Positions 9,044 through 17,927 of a DNA stretch of 64,000 bases are shown here, piece after piece. Both the position numbers and the translations under genes were made by a program. Position 1 is the stretch's first letter. Every line of letters starts with the position of its first letter. This DNA comes from Atopobium sp. oral taxon 199 str. F0494 (GTDB lineage Bacteria; Actinomycetota; Coriobacteriia; Coriobacteriales; Atopobiaceae): assembly GCF_000411555.1 (NCBI RefSeq), contig NZ_KE150487.1, positions 287,768 to 351,767 on the forward strand. The letters are read 5' to 3'. Below the pieces are notes generated by a model. It was not told where the DNA came from, made no database searches, and saw only the letters and a list, made by a program, of their open reading frames with translations.

Positions 9044-9943
9044 CTAAGTATCTGCGATAGCCTCACGGACGTGCCCGCGAGCAGCCTGAAGCCGAGAGCG
9101 TGCCTCATCAGCGTTCACCTGCGCTAGCAGCATAACCACCGCGCATTTAACGTCCTCGTCCGCGAGACGCAAGGTCTTGTCGGCGTCCTGCAAAGAGCAG
9201 CCCGTAGCTTCGCACACAATATTGCGCGCGCGGCTTACCAGTTTTTCGTTCGTCTGCTGCACGTCAACCATGAGGTTTTGGTACACCTTGCCGATGCCCA
9301 CCATAGCGCCTGTTGAAATCATGTTGAGAATTAACTTCTCCGCGGTGCCCGCCTTCAGACGCGTTGAGCCCGTCAGCACCTCTGGACCCGGCTCGGCCTC
9401 TATGGCAAGCTGAGCCACAGCTCCCGCCTCAGAACCCTTATTCGCGGTAACGGCAATCGTCTTACACCCGAGGGCGTTCGCGTAAGCAAGGCCGCCGATG
9501 ACATAGGGAGTGCGGCCAGAAGCAGCCAGGCCAACAGCTAAATCTTTCTCGCAAAGGCCAATATCCTTAAGTTCCTCGACGCATAGCGTCTGACTGTCTT
9601 CCGCGCCTTCAATCGCTCTCACAAAGGCCTTCTCGCCACCAGCAATAAGACCGACAACCACACCGGGATCAACCCCGAAAGTTGGCGGGCACTCTACCGC
9701 GTCAAGCACGCCCAGGCGCCCTGAGGTCCCCGCGCCAAAGTAGATGACGCGCCCGCCCGCCTCAAGCGCTTCTTTCGCCCATGTAATCGCTTGCGCTACC
9801 TGCAGAAGCACTTCTCCAACAGCGTCGGCGACCTTATGATCTTCTTCATTCATCACCCGAGCAATCTCAAGCGGCGTCATTTGATCAAGCTGCATCGTAT
9901 GGGCGTTTCGGCTCTCGGTTTTGAATTTGTCCAACTTGATCAT
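9044..9943 (-). CDS. murQ: N-acetylmuramic acid 6-phosphate etherase
   Basis: About 299 residues. MurQ cleaves the lactyl ether of MurNAc-6-phosphate to give GlcNAc-6-phosphate and D-lactate in the cytoplasm. The SIS domain is clear: YFGAGTSGRLGVLDAVECPPTFG, then a second sugar-phosphate segment, and ISTGAMVGIGKVY. The start is the ATG at 9943, with GTGGAG six bases upstream; it overlaps the mupG stop as ATGA. It is the last gene of the MurNAc operon. Confidence 0.96.
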   Translation of the reverse strand: MIKLDKFKTESRNAHTMQLDQMTPLEIARVMNEEDHKVADAVGEVLLQVAQAITWAKEALEAGGRVIYFGAGTSGRLGVLDAVECPPTFGVDPGVVVGLIAGGEKAFVRAIEGAEDSQTLCVEELKDIGLCEKDLAVGLAASGRTPYVIGGLAYANALGCKTIAVTANKGSEAGAVAQLAIEAEPGPEVLTGSTRLKAGTAEKLILNMISTGAMVGIGKVYQNLMVDVQQTNEKLVSRARNIVCEATGCSLQDADKTLRLADEDVKCAVVMLLAQVNADEARSRLQAARGHVREAIADT

Positions 9944-11103
9944 GCAAAACTCCACTTCTCAAGCGTAAAGCCTCTGCCGGTATGAATGTACGACAGCAGC
10001 GGAATGTCCGACGCGGTGACACGCCCCACTACGGCGTCTCGCGGGTCAAGCGGGAGCTCTTTTTTCGTGATGGAGACTTCCCCGACGTAGCGACCGTACT
10101 CCGCGGCGCTTACCAGTATCGTTCCTACGGGAAGCAAGGCTCCCTTCTCGGCGGTGAACGGCGCCGTGGTGGCAACCGGCGATGACGCGGCAGCCACTGG
10201 CGGCGTAGCAACACACGGCGCGGCAACGGGCCCCTCCGTAGCGGCAGGCGTTGCCTCAACAACAGACGCGTCAGTCCACAGGCGCGACTCCTGCGAGCGG
10301 ATAAGGTAGTCGGATGAGTCCACTCTATCGTGCTGCACCCGGCCGTACAGATAGTCGTATGTATCGTCCAGCTCTACCCGCAAAGGAACATGTCCCTCAC
10401 TAAACGCTCGCAGCCACTTCCAAACACCCTCAGAGGCGCTAATGTCGCCGATAAAAACAACGTCAGTTTGGGCGTCATAGAGCTCAAGGGCATCGCGAGC
10501 GAGAAGAACTCCGGTATGGTCGCGATGCTCCTCAACAGTAGGAAGGCCTTCAAAAAGCGGACAGCGCTTCTCAGCGTCTCCCGGTATGAACGCAAGAGTT
10601 TGGAAACCCAAGCTCTTGAGGCGAGCATTACTGCGCGCAACACGTTCTATGGAAAGGCCAGTATATCGTTTGGGATAGTAATTGTGGCAGGCCGCGAAAC
10701 GAGAAAAATCAGCCCCCGCTTCCTGCCAGACGCGGATGACGTCCTCCGTGATAGTTGACGCGTTGAAGACTACATGAAACACCCTAGAGAGCTCGATGAT
10801 CCGTTGAGCGTCAAAGCCATAATCAAGACGCACATAATCAATTCCGAAGTCAGCGAGTTCTTCAAGACGAGAAACACCCAGTTTCTCCAAGGTATGAGGA
10901 GATACGTCGGCGATTAGGTGGACGCCCTTCTCGCCACAAAACCTGATGAGGTCACGGGCATCTCTTTGATACTCTGCGCTTGTTTCTTCAGGAATGTGCA
11001 GCGAAGTAAAGGTGTAGCGAGCACCGGCCTCATATGCTTTTTTCAGCATGCACGCATTCTTTTCAAATCCGCTGCCAACATAGAGAGACACTCCCGTAAA
11101 CAT
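9940..11103 (-). CDS. mupG: MupG/DUF871 family 6-phospho-N-acetylmuramidase
   Basis: About 387 residues. The N-terminal TIM barrel starts FTGVSLYVGSGFEKN and contains YTFTSLHIPEE, LIADVSPHTLEKLG and ACHNYYPKRYTGLS, typical of DUF871. Members such as staphylococcal MupG cleave MurNAc-6P-GlcNAc imported by the PTS. The C-terminal cyclophilin-like domain (from about residue 320) is separated from the barrel by an Ala/Pro/Val-rich low-complexity linker of about 45 residues that family members usually lack. Start chosen at ATG 11103 with GTGAGG upstream. The genes around it (murP, murR, murQ) support the role. Confidence 0.85.
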   Translation of the reverse strand: MFTGVSLYVGSGFEKNACMLKKAYEAGARYTFTSLHIPEETSAEYQRDARDLIRFCGEKGVHLIADVSPHTLEKLGVSRLEELADFGIDYVRLDYGFDAQRIIELSRVFHVVFNASTITEDVIRVWQEAGADFSRFAACHNYYPKRYTGLSIERVARSNARLKSLGFQTLAFIPGDAEKRCPLFEGLPTVEEHRDHTGVLLARDALELYDAQTDVVFIGDISASEGVWKWLRAFSEGHVPLRVELDDTYDYLYGRVQHDRVDSSDYLIRSQESRLWTDASVVEATPAATEGPVAAPCVATPPVAAASSPVATTAPFTAEKGALLPVGTILVSAAEYGRYVGEVSITKKELPLDPRDAVVGRVTASDIPLLSYIHTGRGFTLEKWSFA

Positions 11104-11231
11104 ACGCCTCACATCCTTTCTGCAACATGCCTCAATCCCCCGCCTGCAACGACGGGAGATTGAAGTCAGAATCAAGCCAAACGAGAATCAAATCGAATTA
11201 AAGCCAAGGTGCAGACAGGGCCAAACGGCCG

Positions 11232-12737
11232 TTACTCACCAAAGACATCGTTAATACGGTCTTCGTCAACGCCAAAGAAATACGTCAGGACAAAGCCGGC
11301 GACATAGGCCGCAAGCATAGCGATAACGTAGAAGCCCTGCGTGCCAGGCTGCACGATGAGCAGGCCAAAGAGACCGGATACGCCCTGCGAAACTGTACCA
11401 AGATGGAAGAGCCACGCGAGGATAGAGCCGACACCAGCGCCAAGGCAGGCCGTGATAAAGGGCCTGCCTAAAGGAAGTGTTACCGCATACATCAAAGGTT
11501 CACCGATACCAAGCACGCCAACAGGTATGGATTCAGTCAAGAACCGCTTAACGTGAGTGTTCTTCGTCTTAACAAGAATGGCGAGACCCGCGCCAACTTG
11601 TCCGCCGCCAGCCATCATAAGGATAGGCAGCAAATAGTTCACTCCCTGCGTAGGACCAGACGGATCATTGAGCATGACGTGGATTGGCGTCAACGCCTGA
11701 TGCAAGCCAACGGAAACGAGCGGCAGGAAGGTTGAGCCCAACAGGTAGGCTCCGAAGACGCCGAGCTTATCGTAGAAGAACTGAAGGATAAAAAAGATCG
11801 CTTGCGTAAGGAATGCGCCGAGGGGCTGCAGCACCAAAACAGCCACGATAGAGCCGACAATGACTGTGCAGAGCGGTGTTAAGAAGGTATCCAGAACGCT
11901 CGGCATAATCTTGCGGAAGTTCTTCTCAAGCCAAGCAAAGAATATAGCACAGATAAGCGCGCCGAGAAGACCTCCTGCGGCGGCATTGAAGACATTCGAA
12001 GTCGTCACCGAGAACACGCCTTCAGCGAACTTCACTGACGGAAGGGCAAATGGCAAGTGAACTAGGTCCACGCCTTCCGTATTTTTGGCTAGAAGCGGCA
12101 TACCCGCATTGGCAATGGAGAGCGCCGCCGCCATGGCACCGAGTACGGCCGACCCGCCAAACTCCTTCGCGGCATTCATTCCTACAAGAATCGGAAGGTA
12201 GGCAAAGAGCGCCCAACCCATCGTGCGAATGGTCTGGTACCACCAGGCTGTAGCAAACGCGTTGTGCGTGCCAACATTGATGACGTTACAGAGGCCGTTG
12301 ATAAGGCCGGCCGCAATAATGCCCGGCAGAAGTGGCACAAAGATATTGGCAATCCTTTTCAGGAAGCGCTGCACGGGCTTATCGTACTTGGCCTTCTGAG
12401 TTGATTTGTTGCTCTTGGCAACCTCAGCCGCACTCTCGCCCGATGGCTCTTTGCTCAAGGCGCTCTGGTCTAGAACATCCCCAGCTTTGATGCCGGTCAA
12501 TGCGGAAAATTCAGCAATGACTTTGTTGACCACGCCGGGACCGAGTACAACCTCAAGCCTGTCGCCTTCTTCCACGAGACCCATGACACCGTCAAGCGCC
12601 TTGAGGCTATTCGCGTCGACTTTTGAGGGATCGGCAACCTTGATGCGCAGCCGTGTCATGCACACCATGTTACCCAGGACGTTTTCCTTGCCACCAACGG
12701 CGGTAAGGATAGCCCCTGCAAACGTACTGTAATCCAT
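11232..12737 (-). CDS. murP: PTS EIIBC, MurNAc-type transporter
   Basis: About 501 residues. The N-terminal EIIB domain has the phosphorylatable Cys in MVCMTRLRIKV; a linker rich in Ser/Lys follows, then an EIIC domain with about ten membrane segments and the GIGEPLMYAVTLP signature. No EIIA domain is present, as for MurP, which borrows EIIA from another system. The start is ATG 12737 after AAGGGAAG. Substrate is assigned from the murR, mupG and murQ neighbours; the EIIBC sequence alone would only say glucose-superfamily (sucrose, trehalose or MurNAc). Confidence 0.85.
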   Translation of the reverse strand: MDYSTFAGAILTAVGGKENVLGNMVCMTRLRIKVADPSKVDANSLKALDGVMGLVEEGDRLEVVLGPGVVNKVIAEFSALTGIKAGDVLDQSALSKEPSGESAAEVAKSNKSTQKAKYDKPVQRFLKRIANIFVPLLPGIIAAGLINGLCNVINVGTHNAFATAWWYQTIRTMGWALFAYLPILVGMNAAKEFGGSAVLGAMAAALSIANAGMPLLAKNTEGVDLVHLPFALPSVKFAEGVFSVTTSNVFNAAAGGLLGALICAIFFAWLEKNFRKIMPSVLDTFLTPLCTVIVGSIVAVLVLQPLGAFLTQAIFFILQFFYDKLGVFGAYLLGSTFLPLVSVGLHQALTPIHVMLNDPSGPTQGVNYLLPILMMAGGGQVGAGLAILVKTKNTHVKRFLTESIPVGVLGIGEPLMYAVTLPLGRPFITACLGAGVGSILAWLFHLGTVSQGVSGLFGLLIVQPGTQGFYVIAMLAAYVAGFVLTYFFGVDEDRINDVFGE

Positions 12738-12798
12738 ATGCTTCCCTTCTCTCGTGATTGCCACCGAGGTTTTCCTATACGACAATGAACGACTCTCT

Positions 12799-13785
12799 CT
12801 ATGTACCTTCTAACGTTGCGGCGTCTTCGCCGGCCGCGGCGTTTGCGCTCGTTGTGGCGTTTGCGCCGATTGCGGCATCCGCATCAGCTGCGACGGTATC
12901 GGATTCTGGAGCGGAAGCTGCTGAAGCCTTATTGGAAGGCGCCGTTGACTTCTCGATATAGTTTGACGAGAAGCGCCTGACGCTCTTCTCGTAATTACGA
13001 TTCACATAGGCGACAAAAAGGGTATCGATAACGTTGAGCTGGGCGATTCTTGACGACATGGCGCCACTTCTCAGCACATGCTCCGTTTCTGCAACCCCAA
13101 GAACAAAATCAGCGCGGCGCGCAAGTTCCGAATCCACACCGCTTCTGGTAATCGCTACCAGTTTGGCTCCATTCGCCTTTACAATCCAGGCGCACTCAAG
13201 CATTTCGCGCGTGAGTCCCGAGTAGCTGATTACGAGGGCAAGATCTTCTCGCCCCGTGTTCTTCGCATAGAGCAGCTGCGAGTGCAAGTCATCGCAAAGA
13301 TTGCAAGCGATATTCAGGCGCATGAGTTTAAGCTGCAAGTCATGAGCCACGAGAAGCGACGCACCTACGCCAAAGAGGCAGATAGAGCGCGCCTCCATCA
13401 TAAGCGACACCACTTCATCAATCGTATCCGCGTCCAAAAGCTGCTTGGTCAGCTCAAGCGACGCGATATTTCTGGATGTTACCTTTTCGATAACGTTCTC
13501 GGTTGAGTCGCCTGCGATAACACCGCTCACAGCAATATCATTACTCTTGTCGCTTACCGCGAGCTCGTACACTAAGGCCTGCTGAAATTCTCTGTATCCG
13601 GCGCATCCGAGTTTTTTGCAGAGACGGACTACCGTTGACGCGGAGGTATATGTCTGATCCGCAAGTTCATGAATCGACTTACCAGCCGCTTCTCGGGAAT
13701 TGGAAAGGATGTAGTCAATGATGTCACACTCCGCCGAGCTGGCATGTTGACGGTACTCTTCCAGATGTAAGCGCACTCCCCGCAT
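12799..13785 (-). CDS. murR: MurR/RpiR-family transcriptional regulator
   Basis: About 328 residues: an N-terminal HTH_6 domain (TYTSASTVVRLCKKLGCAGY is the recognition helix region) followed by a SIS sugar-phosphate domain (ICLFGVGASLLVAHDLQLKL, and LVISYSGLTREM). It probably senses MurNAc-6P or a related phosphosugar and controls the downstream mur genes. The C-terminus carries an unusual Ala/Asp-rich tail of about 45 residues. Start ATG 13785, after AAGGAGG. It is the first gene of the operon. Confidence 0.9.
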   Translation of the reverse strand: MRGVRLHLEEYRQHASSAECDIIDYILSNSREAAGKSIHELADQTYTSASTVVRLCKKLGCAGYREFQQALVYELAVSDKSNDIAVSGVIAGDSTENVIEKVTSRNIASLELTKQLLDADTIDEVVSLMMEARSICLFGVGASLLVAHDLQLKLMRLNIACNLCDDLHSQLLYAKNTGREDLALVISYSGLTREMLECAWIVKANGAKLVAITRSGVDSELARRADFVLGVAETEHVLRSGAMSSRIAQLNVIDTLFVAYVNRNYEKSVRRFSSNYIEKSTAPSNKASAASAPESDTVAADADAAIGANATTSANAAAGEDAATLEGT

Positions 13786-14118
13786 ACGGCCTCCTTTTAC
13801 TAGCATCTTACTAGCTCACTGTAATTTTGAGCCTTGTATGACTAATTTGTTTCACCATCTGACTAAAAAGCATGACGTATTTTTCGCTCATGCCTCTTTC
13901 CAGACCGTTCGCGGACGATTTATCGCTGCTAGTTTGTCATTTCAACAGGCTTTATCAGGGTGCGCACGCTTTTCGCCACCCACCGCCTGTCTGATAAAAT
14001 TGTTTCAAATAACGTGTAATGAGGCGTCTATAGTGACGTATGTATGCTGGCGTATATATCAGATTCCCCAGAATAACTGAAGCGGTGCTTTCATTTAATC
14101 TTTTGATTCGGCTCAAAG
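13786..14118. other. Intergenic region upstream of murR
   Basis: No convincing gene here. It presumably holds the murR operon promoter near its left end, where AT-rich sequence lies directly upstream of murR. The rest is unassigned. Confidence 0.4.
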
Positions 14119-14151
14119 AAAACCCCACTCCCAATGCTGCGAGCGGGGTTT
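14119..14151 (-). terminator. Hairpin terminator after the STAS-like gene
   Basis: Arms AACCCCACTC and GAGCGGGGTT (one G-U or mismatch position) enclose a 10-nt loop, flanked by A and T runs. It lies 20 bp past the last gene of the glmM-to-STAS block, read on the minus strand, and could work in both directions. Confidence 0.6.
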
Positions 14152-14172
14152 CATCTGCTCTTTTAATTAACG

Positions 14173-14484
14173 CTAACTCCTGCCGAGCGGAGCGACCTTC
14201 TCAAGACTTCTTGCGTCAATTGCACTTCTGACAATCGTCGCCCAAAAAGTAGAAATATGAGTAAAGGTAGTCCTTCTCCTTAGCTCATTAAATCCAAGCT
14301 CATAAGCTAATCTGCCAAAAACTTCATCAGCAAAAGAACTCGTTATAGTATTCACGCCCTCAAAATCGAACGTGACTACATCTTGAGAGCTACTATCAAA
14401 AGCTTGAGAAATCTGACTGAAGGCGCTTCTTCCTGCCGAGCGCGTTACTAAAGAGGTGCCAAAAGTATTCATATGTATAACCAT
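14173..14484 (-). CDS. STAS-like DUF4325 domain protein
   Basis: About 103 residues. The core VTFDFEGVNTITSSFADEVFG matches the DUF4325 STAS-like fold, where the SFADE helix is the most conserved part. Such proteins are often found next to GHKL ATPases, resembling anti-sigma/anti-sigma-antagonist logic. Start ATG 14484 after GGGGAGAG; 71 bases separate it from the ATPase gene. No DNA-binding domain is visible. The partner or target is unknown. Confidence 0.75.
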   Translation of the reverse strand: MVIHMNTFGTSLVTRSAGRSAFSQISQAFDSSSQDVVTFDFEGVNTITSSFADEVFGRLAYELGFNELRRRTTFTHISTFWATIVRSAIDARSLEKVAPLGRS

Positions 14485-14555
14485 AAAACTCTCCCCTCTG
14501 TAACGAACATTATCATATAGCAAAATTAGATGTACACACAAAAATATCTAATTCG

Positions 14556-15527
14556 TTACCAAAGAGGTCCTTCTTGTGACTTTTCTGAATATATTGCGTC
14601 TTTCGAATTATATCTAAATGAGCCTTTTGCTTCATCAGGGAGAAGATCATTCGTTTGAATGTCGATAGTTCTATCTACGGGTATTCTAAATGAGATTATG
14701 GTGCCTGGAAAATAAAGGTTAGGTACTTTTTGTATGCCCCGCTGCCTATCGATTTTTATAGAAGATTCATTTGCTATAGCTAAAAGATTCCCGTTAGCAG
14801 CTCTTACAAAATTTGAGAGAACTGAAAGTCCTACTCCTCCACTTACCTTCTCACTTCCGTAATCTTCTTTTCCTATCCACTGGCCTGTTTTTCGTTCAAA
14901 TGCTTTAGCCATCCTATCTTCGGAGGATAGCTTTGCATATATCTGATTCTCCTTCATGCTTGAATCAATGCCTATGCCACCATCAGCAACGCAAACTTCC
15001 AAAAATCCCAAATTGGGAAAGTATTGTGCGCCCAATAAACCGCCTATCTTTGATTGCGCATGCATTTCTACATTATCCAAAATCTCACCAATTGAATAAT
15101 CGATGGCACTTTTGACGCTATCTTGTACTTCAAGCTTTGAAACGATAATATCCATCAACCTATTGACTAAAGAATTGATATCAAAATCATCTTGAATTAC
15201 TAATAAGGGAAGAAATCTGTTCTTTTCAGCATGACGATTAAAATCTTCGATCTGTTGTAATCCCACATACTTAAAGAAATCCATTCGGGATATATACTGT
15301 CGAACATTTTCCTTTATACCATTACTGTCAATGCAATCCTTAAGATTAAATCGCTTTACAAAAATCGCTAAAGCCACAATCTGGCTAATTGAAATAAAGT
15401 CGCATTTTGTCCAATCAAACTGAAAATCAATTTCTTCACCCAGGTAAAAATTTGGCTTGGCACACAATGTTACCAGCGAAGACTCATCGCATTGCAATGA
15501 TGAGGCGCTCACGCGTATACGTTTCAT
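14556..15527 (-). CDS. GHKL (histidine-kinase-like) ATPase
   Basis: 323 residues. The C-terminal half has a GHKL ATP-binding fold: N-box EILDNVEMHA (Glu148, Asn152, His156), G1 box VADGGIGI (Asp182) and G2 box SGGVGLSVLSNFV. No phospho-acceptor His region, membrane segment or receiver domain is seen. The first 100 residues contain a STAS-like strand-helix segment (FDWTKCDFISISQIVALAIF). The start overlaps the tsaE stop as ATGA, so it is coupled to a housekeeping gene. With the DUF4325 gene it forms a two-gene module of unknown function. Confidence 0.8.
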   Translation of the reverse strand: MKRIRVSASSLQCDESSLVTLCAKPNFYLGEEIDFQFDWTKCDFISISQIVALAIFVKRFNLKDCIDSNGIKENVRQYISRMDFFKYVGLQQIEDFNRHAEKNRFLPLLVIQDDFDINSLVNRLMDIIVSKLEVQDSVKSAIDYSIGEILDNVEMHAQSKIGGLLGAQYFPNLGFLEVCVADGGIGIDSSMKENQIYAKLSSEDRMAKAFERKTGQWIGKEDYGSEKVSGGVGLSVLSNFVRAANGNLLAIANESSIKIDRQRGIQKVPNLYFPGTIISFRIPVDRTIDIQTNDLLPDEAKGSFRYNSKDAIYSEKSQEGPLW

Positions 15528-16087
15528 TGTTTGGTGTCCTCATATAAAAACGATTCAACCAACTGCTGACCGCGGGAATCATGCACAACAAAGCGGATCT
15601 CTCGCTGAGGCTCACTGTTGCCATCAACGTCGCCACCAGCGCTACCATCACTGACGCTGCTATCGACAGCGCCTCCCTCAAGACGGGAAATGAACACGTC
15701 AACACGTTCATCACCAATATCGTCGGCAAACTGCTCACCCCACTCAATAACGGTGGGACCGTCAGATCCAATGGCATCAAAAAGGCCGGTATCTTCAAGC
15801 TGGCTGGAATCATTCAGGCGATACAAATCAAAATGGTAGAGCGGCATCGCGCCGCCCTCATACACCATCTCAATAGTAAAGGTAGGGCTCGTCACATCAG
15901 CGGCAATACCCATACCCTGCGCGATACCCTTCGTGAACTGCGTCTTTCCTGCTCCAAGATCTCCTGTCAGCACCAGCACATCGCCAGCTGCAAGGAGTTT
16001 TCCGCACTTCTCGCCAAGAGCAATGGTCTCGGCCGCGGAAGAAGAAACAAAGACGCCGGGGCTAACCATACGAGGAAGCTTACTCAT
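15524..16087 (-). CDS. tsaE: tRNA t6A synthesis ATPase TsaE
   Basis: About 187 residues. Walker A is GDLGAGKTQF; TSPTFTI, YHFDLYRL and VIEWGEQF are family motifs. TsaE works with TsaB and TsaD to place the threonylcarbamoyl group on A37 of ANN-decoding tRNAs. A Gly/Asp/Ser-rich insert (SSVSDGSAGGDVDGN) lies near the C-terminus. The start is ATG 16087, overlapping the udg stop by 8 bases. tsaB, which often follows tsaE, is not here; the GHKL ATPase takes that position. Confidence 0.95.
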   Translation of the reverse strand: MSKLPRMVSPGVFVSSSAAETIALGEKCGKLLAAGDVLVLTGDLGAGKTQFTKGIAQGMGIAADVTSPTFTIEMVYEGGAMPLYHFDLYRLNDSSQLEDTGLFDAIGSDGPTVIEWGEQFADDIGDERVDVFISRLEGGAVDSSVSDGSAGGDVDGNSEPQREIRFVVHDSRGQQLVESFLYEDTKQ

Positions 16088-16685
16088 GCACGACCTCCCC
16101 TTGCGGGTGTTCGCGGAGCCATCCGCCCAGAAGACGCAGGTCATCGGCAAGCAGCGTTCCCCAGTCCGGATGGTAGATAGTAGCCGCGGGGTGGAACGTT
16201 GGTAATACAACGAAATGACCCGTCTGGTACAGGCGGCCTCGCAGCGACGTCACGCCCTTCTCGGTACGCAAAATAAATTGCGACGCAAAATTACCCAGGC
16301 ATACAATCGCGTCCGGCCAGATAGCACGAACCTGATTGCGCAGGTACGGAGCGCACGCCTCAATCTCTTCAGGACGAGGGTTTCTATTTGAGGGTGGCCG
16401 GCACTTGACCACGTTGGTGATGAAAATATCGTCGCGAGAAAGGCCCGCCGCTGCAAGGTAGCCGTCAAGTTTCTTGCCCGCCGCGCCGATAAACGGTCTT
16501 CCGCCAAGATCTTCGTTTCTGCCGGGTCCCTCGCCGATAAACATCACGCGCGCATGAGGATTTCCGTCCCCAAACACGATGGTATTGCGACCCTCGCATA
16601 GCTGACAAAGGCGACAATCTCTCATCTGGGCTCGGATTTCTTCGAGCGTAATGGACGGAATGTGTTGAGATGAATTCTCGGGCAT
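16080..16685 (-). CDS. udg: Uracil-DNA glycosylase, family 4/5 (Fe-S type)
   Basis: About 201 residues. The Fe-S cysteines appear as CRLCQLC and, further on, VVKCRPP and a Cys in ACAPYL. The catalytic-pocket motif GEGPGRNED and the C-terminal TFHPAA motif fit family 4 UDG. It removes uracil from DNA. The start is uncertain: ATG 16685 was chosen, but a TTG four codons upstream is also open; neither has a clear Shine-Dalgarno sequence. It overlaps tsaE. Confidence 0.92.
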   Translation of the reverse strand: MPENSSQHIPSITLEEIRAQMRDCRLCQLCEGRNTIVFGDGNPHARVMFIGEGPGRNEDLGGRPFIGAAGKKLDGYLAAAGLSRDDIFITNVVKCRPPSNRNPRPEEIEACAPYLRNQVRAIWPDAIVCLGNFASQFILRTEKGVTSLRGRLYQTGHFVVLPTFHPAATIYHPDWGTLLADDLRLLGGWLREHPQGEVVHE

Positions 16686-16770
16686 CTTTTCAACCAACCA
16701 TAGTTCTTAGGCAAACGGCCCCACGCTCGCTCCCGCGCCGCGCTCGCCGCGTTGCTCCGCGTACAGTGCA

Positions 16771-17922
16771 CTAAAGGTAAACTTTATCGAGGCGCATTCC
16801 AAAATCGCATACGACCTCGTAGTTGATGGTATTACAAAGCTCAGCAATCTCTTCCGCGGAAATAAACTCATCGCCGTCAGCGCCCATGATAGTCACCATA
16901 TCACCTACGCTGACCTCGTATCCGGGTCGATAAGAACGCGTTCTGTTGACATCAACGGCAAACATGAACTGATCCATGCAAATGTTGCCCACCTGTCGCA
17001 CGCGCATGCCATCTACCAGCACATCCATGCGATTAGAAAGGCAGCGCGCGAGACCATCGGCATAACCGATAGGCACTGTTGCCACCTGGACGTTCTTCCG
17101 CGGAACCCGCCAGGTCAGTCCATACCCCACTCCATCGCCGACGTTGGGATAGACCGCGCGCGACACGCGTCCCCGCACGCTCATCACGGGCTCAAGAGCA
17201 ATGCGCGGCACGGTGTTTTCCGCAGGATGAAGACCGTACAGGCCAATGCCCACCCGGCACATATCAAACTGAATGTCGGGATGAAGGATGGTGCCGGGGG
17301 TATTGTCGGCATGTATCAAACCGGTTTCAAGTCCGGCTTCATGCAGTATCGAAACCGCCTCGGTAAAGCGATTCACCTGCAAGGCGAAATCCCAGTCATC
17401 GAGCAAGTCAGCGGTGGCAAAATGCGTGAACGTACCGGCGCATGCAAGACCACGATGGAAATCGATGGCGCGCCGAACCTCAAGAGCTTCTTCTCGCCGC
17501 ACGCCGATGCGAGTCATGCCGGTATCAAGGGCAAGATGATACTGGCCGACCTTGCCGGCCGCAGAGGACGCCTCCCCGTATTCGAGTGCGAAATCAACCT
17601 CGTATATCGCGGGCATCAAGTCAAATGTGACCAGGTCAGCAATGCTCTCCAGAGGCGGCTGGCTGAGCACCAAAATGGGATCTTCAATGCCCGCCTGGCG
17701 CAGGGCGATACCTTCGTCAACTGTGGCGACCCCAAATTGATGGGCGCCCGCCTGGCGCAAAGCCTTAGCGCACGCAACGGCTCCGTGACCGTAAGCATCG
17801 GCCTTGACGATGGCCATCAGCTTCACACCGCGCGCCATCTGCGCCTGAAACGCCTTCGCATTGTGCTTGAGCGCGCTGAGATCTATCTCGACCCATGCCC
17901 ACCTGTTATTTGGAAGCGCCAT
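16771..17922 (-). CDS. alr: Alanine racemase
   Basis: 383 residues, normal length. The PLP lysine is Lys40 in AIVKADAYGHG, and the second-half catalytic region appears in VGYGLTWRV. It supplies D-alanine for peptidoglycan. It lies 5 bases after nnr, in the alr-nnr-acpS order common in Gram-positive genomes. No anomaly seen. Confidence 0.97.
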   Translation of the reverse strand: MALPNNRWAWVEIDLSALKHNAKAFQAQMARGVKLMAIVKADAYGHGAVACAKALRQAGAHQFGVATVDEGIALRQAGIEDPILVLSQPPLESIADLVTFDLMPAIYEVDFALEYGEASSAAGKVGQYHLALDTGMTRIGVRREEALEVRRAIDFHRGLACAGTFTHFATADLLDDWDFALQVNRFTEAVSILHEAGLETGLIHADNTPGTILHPDIQFDMCRVGIGLYGLHPAENTVPRIALEPVMSVRGRVSRAVYPNVGDGVGYGLTWRVPRKNVQVATVPIGYADGLARCLSNRMDVLVDGMRVRQVGNICMDQFMFAVDVNRTRSYRPGYEVSVGDMVTIMGADGDEFISAEEIAELCNTINYEVVCDFGMRLDKVYL

Positions 17923-17927
17923 CTTTG

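Noticed and set aside
9940-11175. Longer mupG start at 11175
   Set aside because: The extra 24 codons are Arg-rich and unlike the family start; the ATG at 11103 has a ribosome site and family start.
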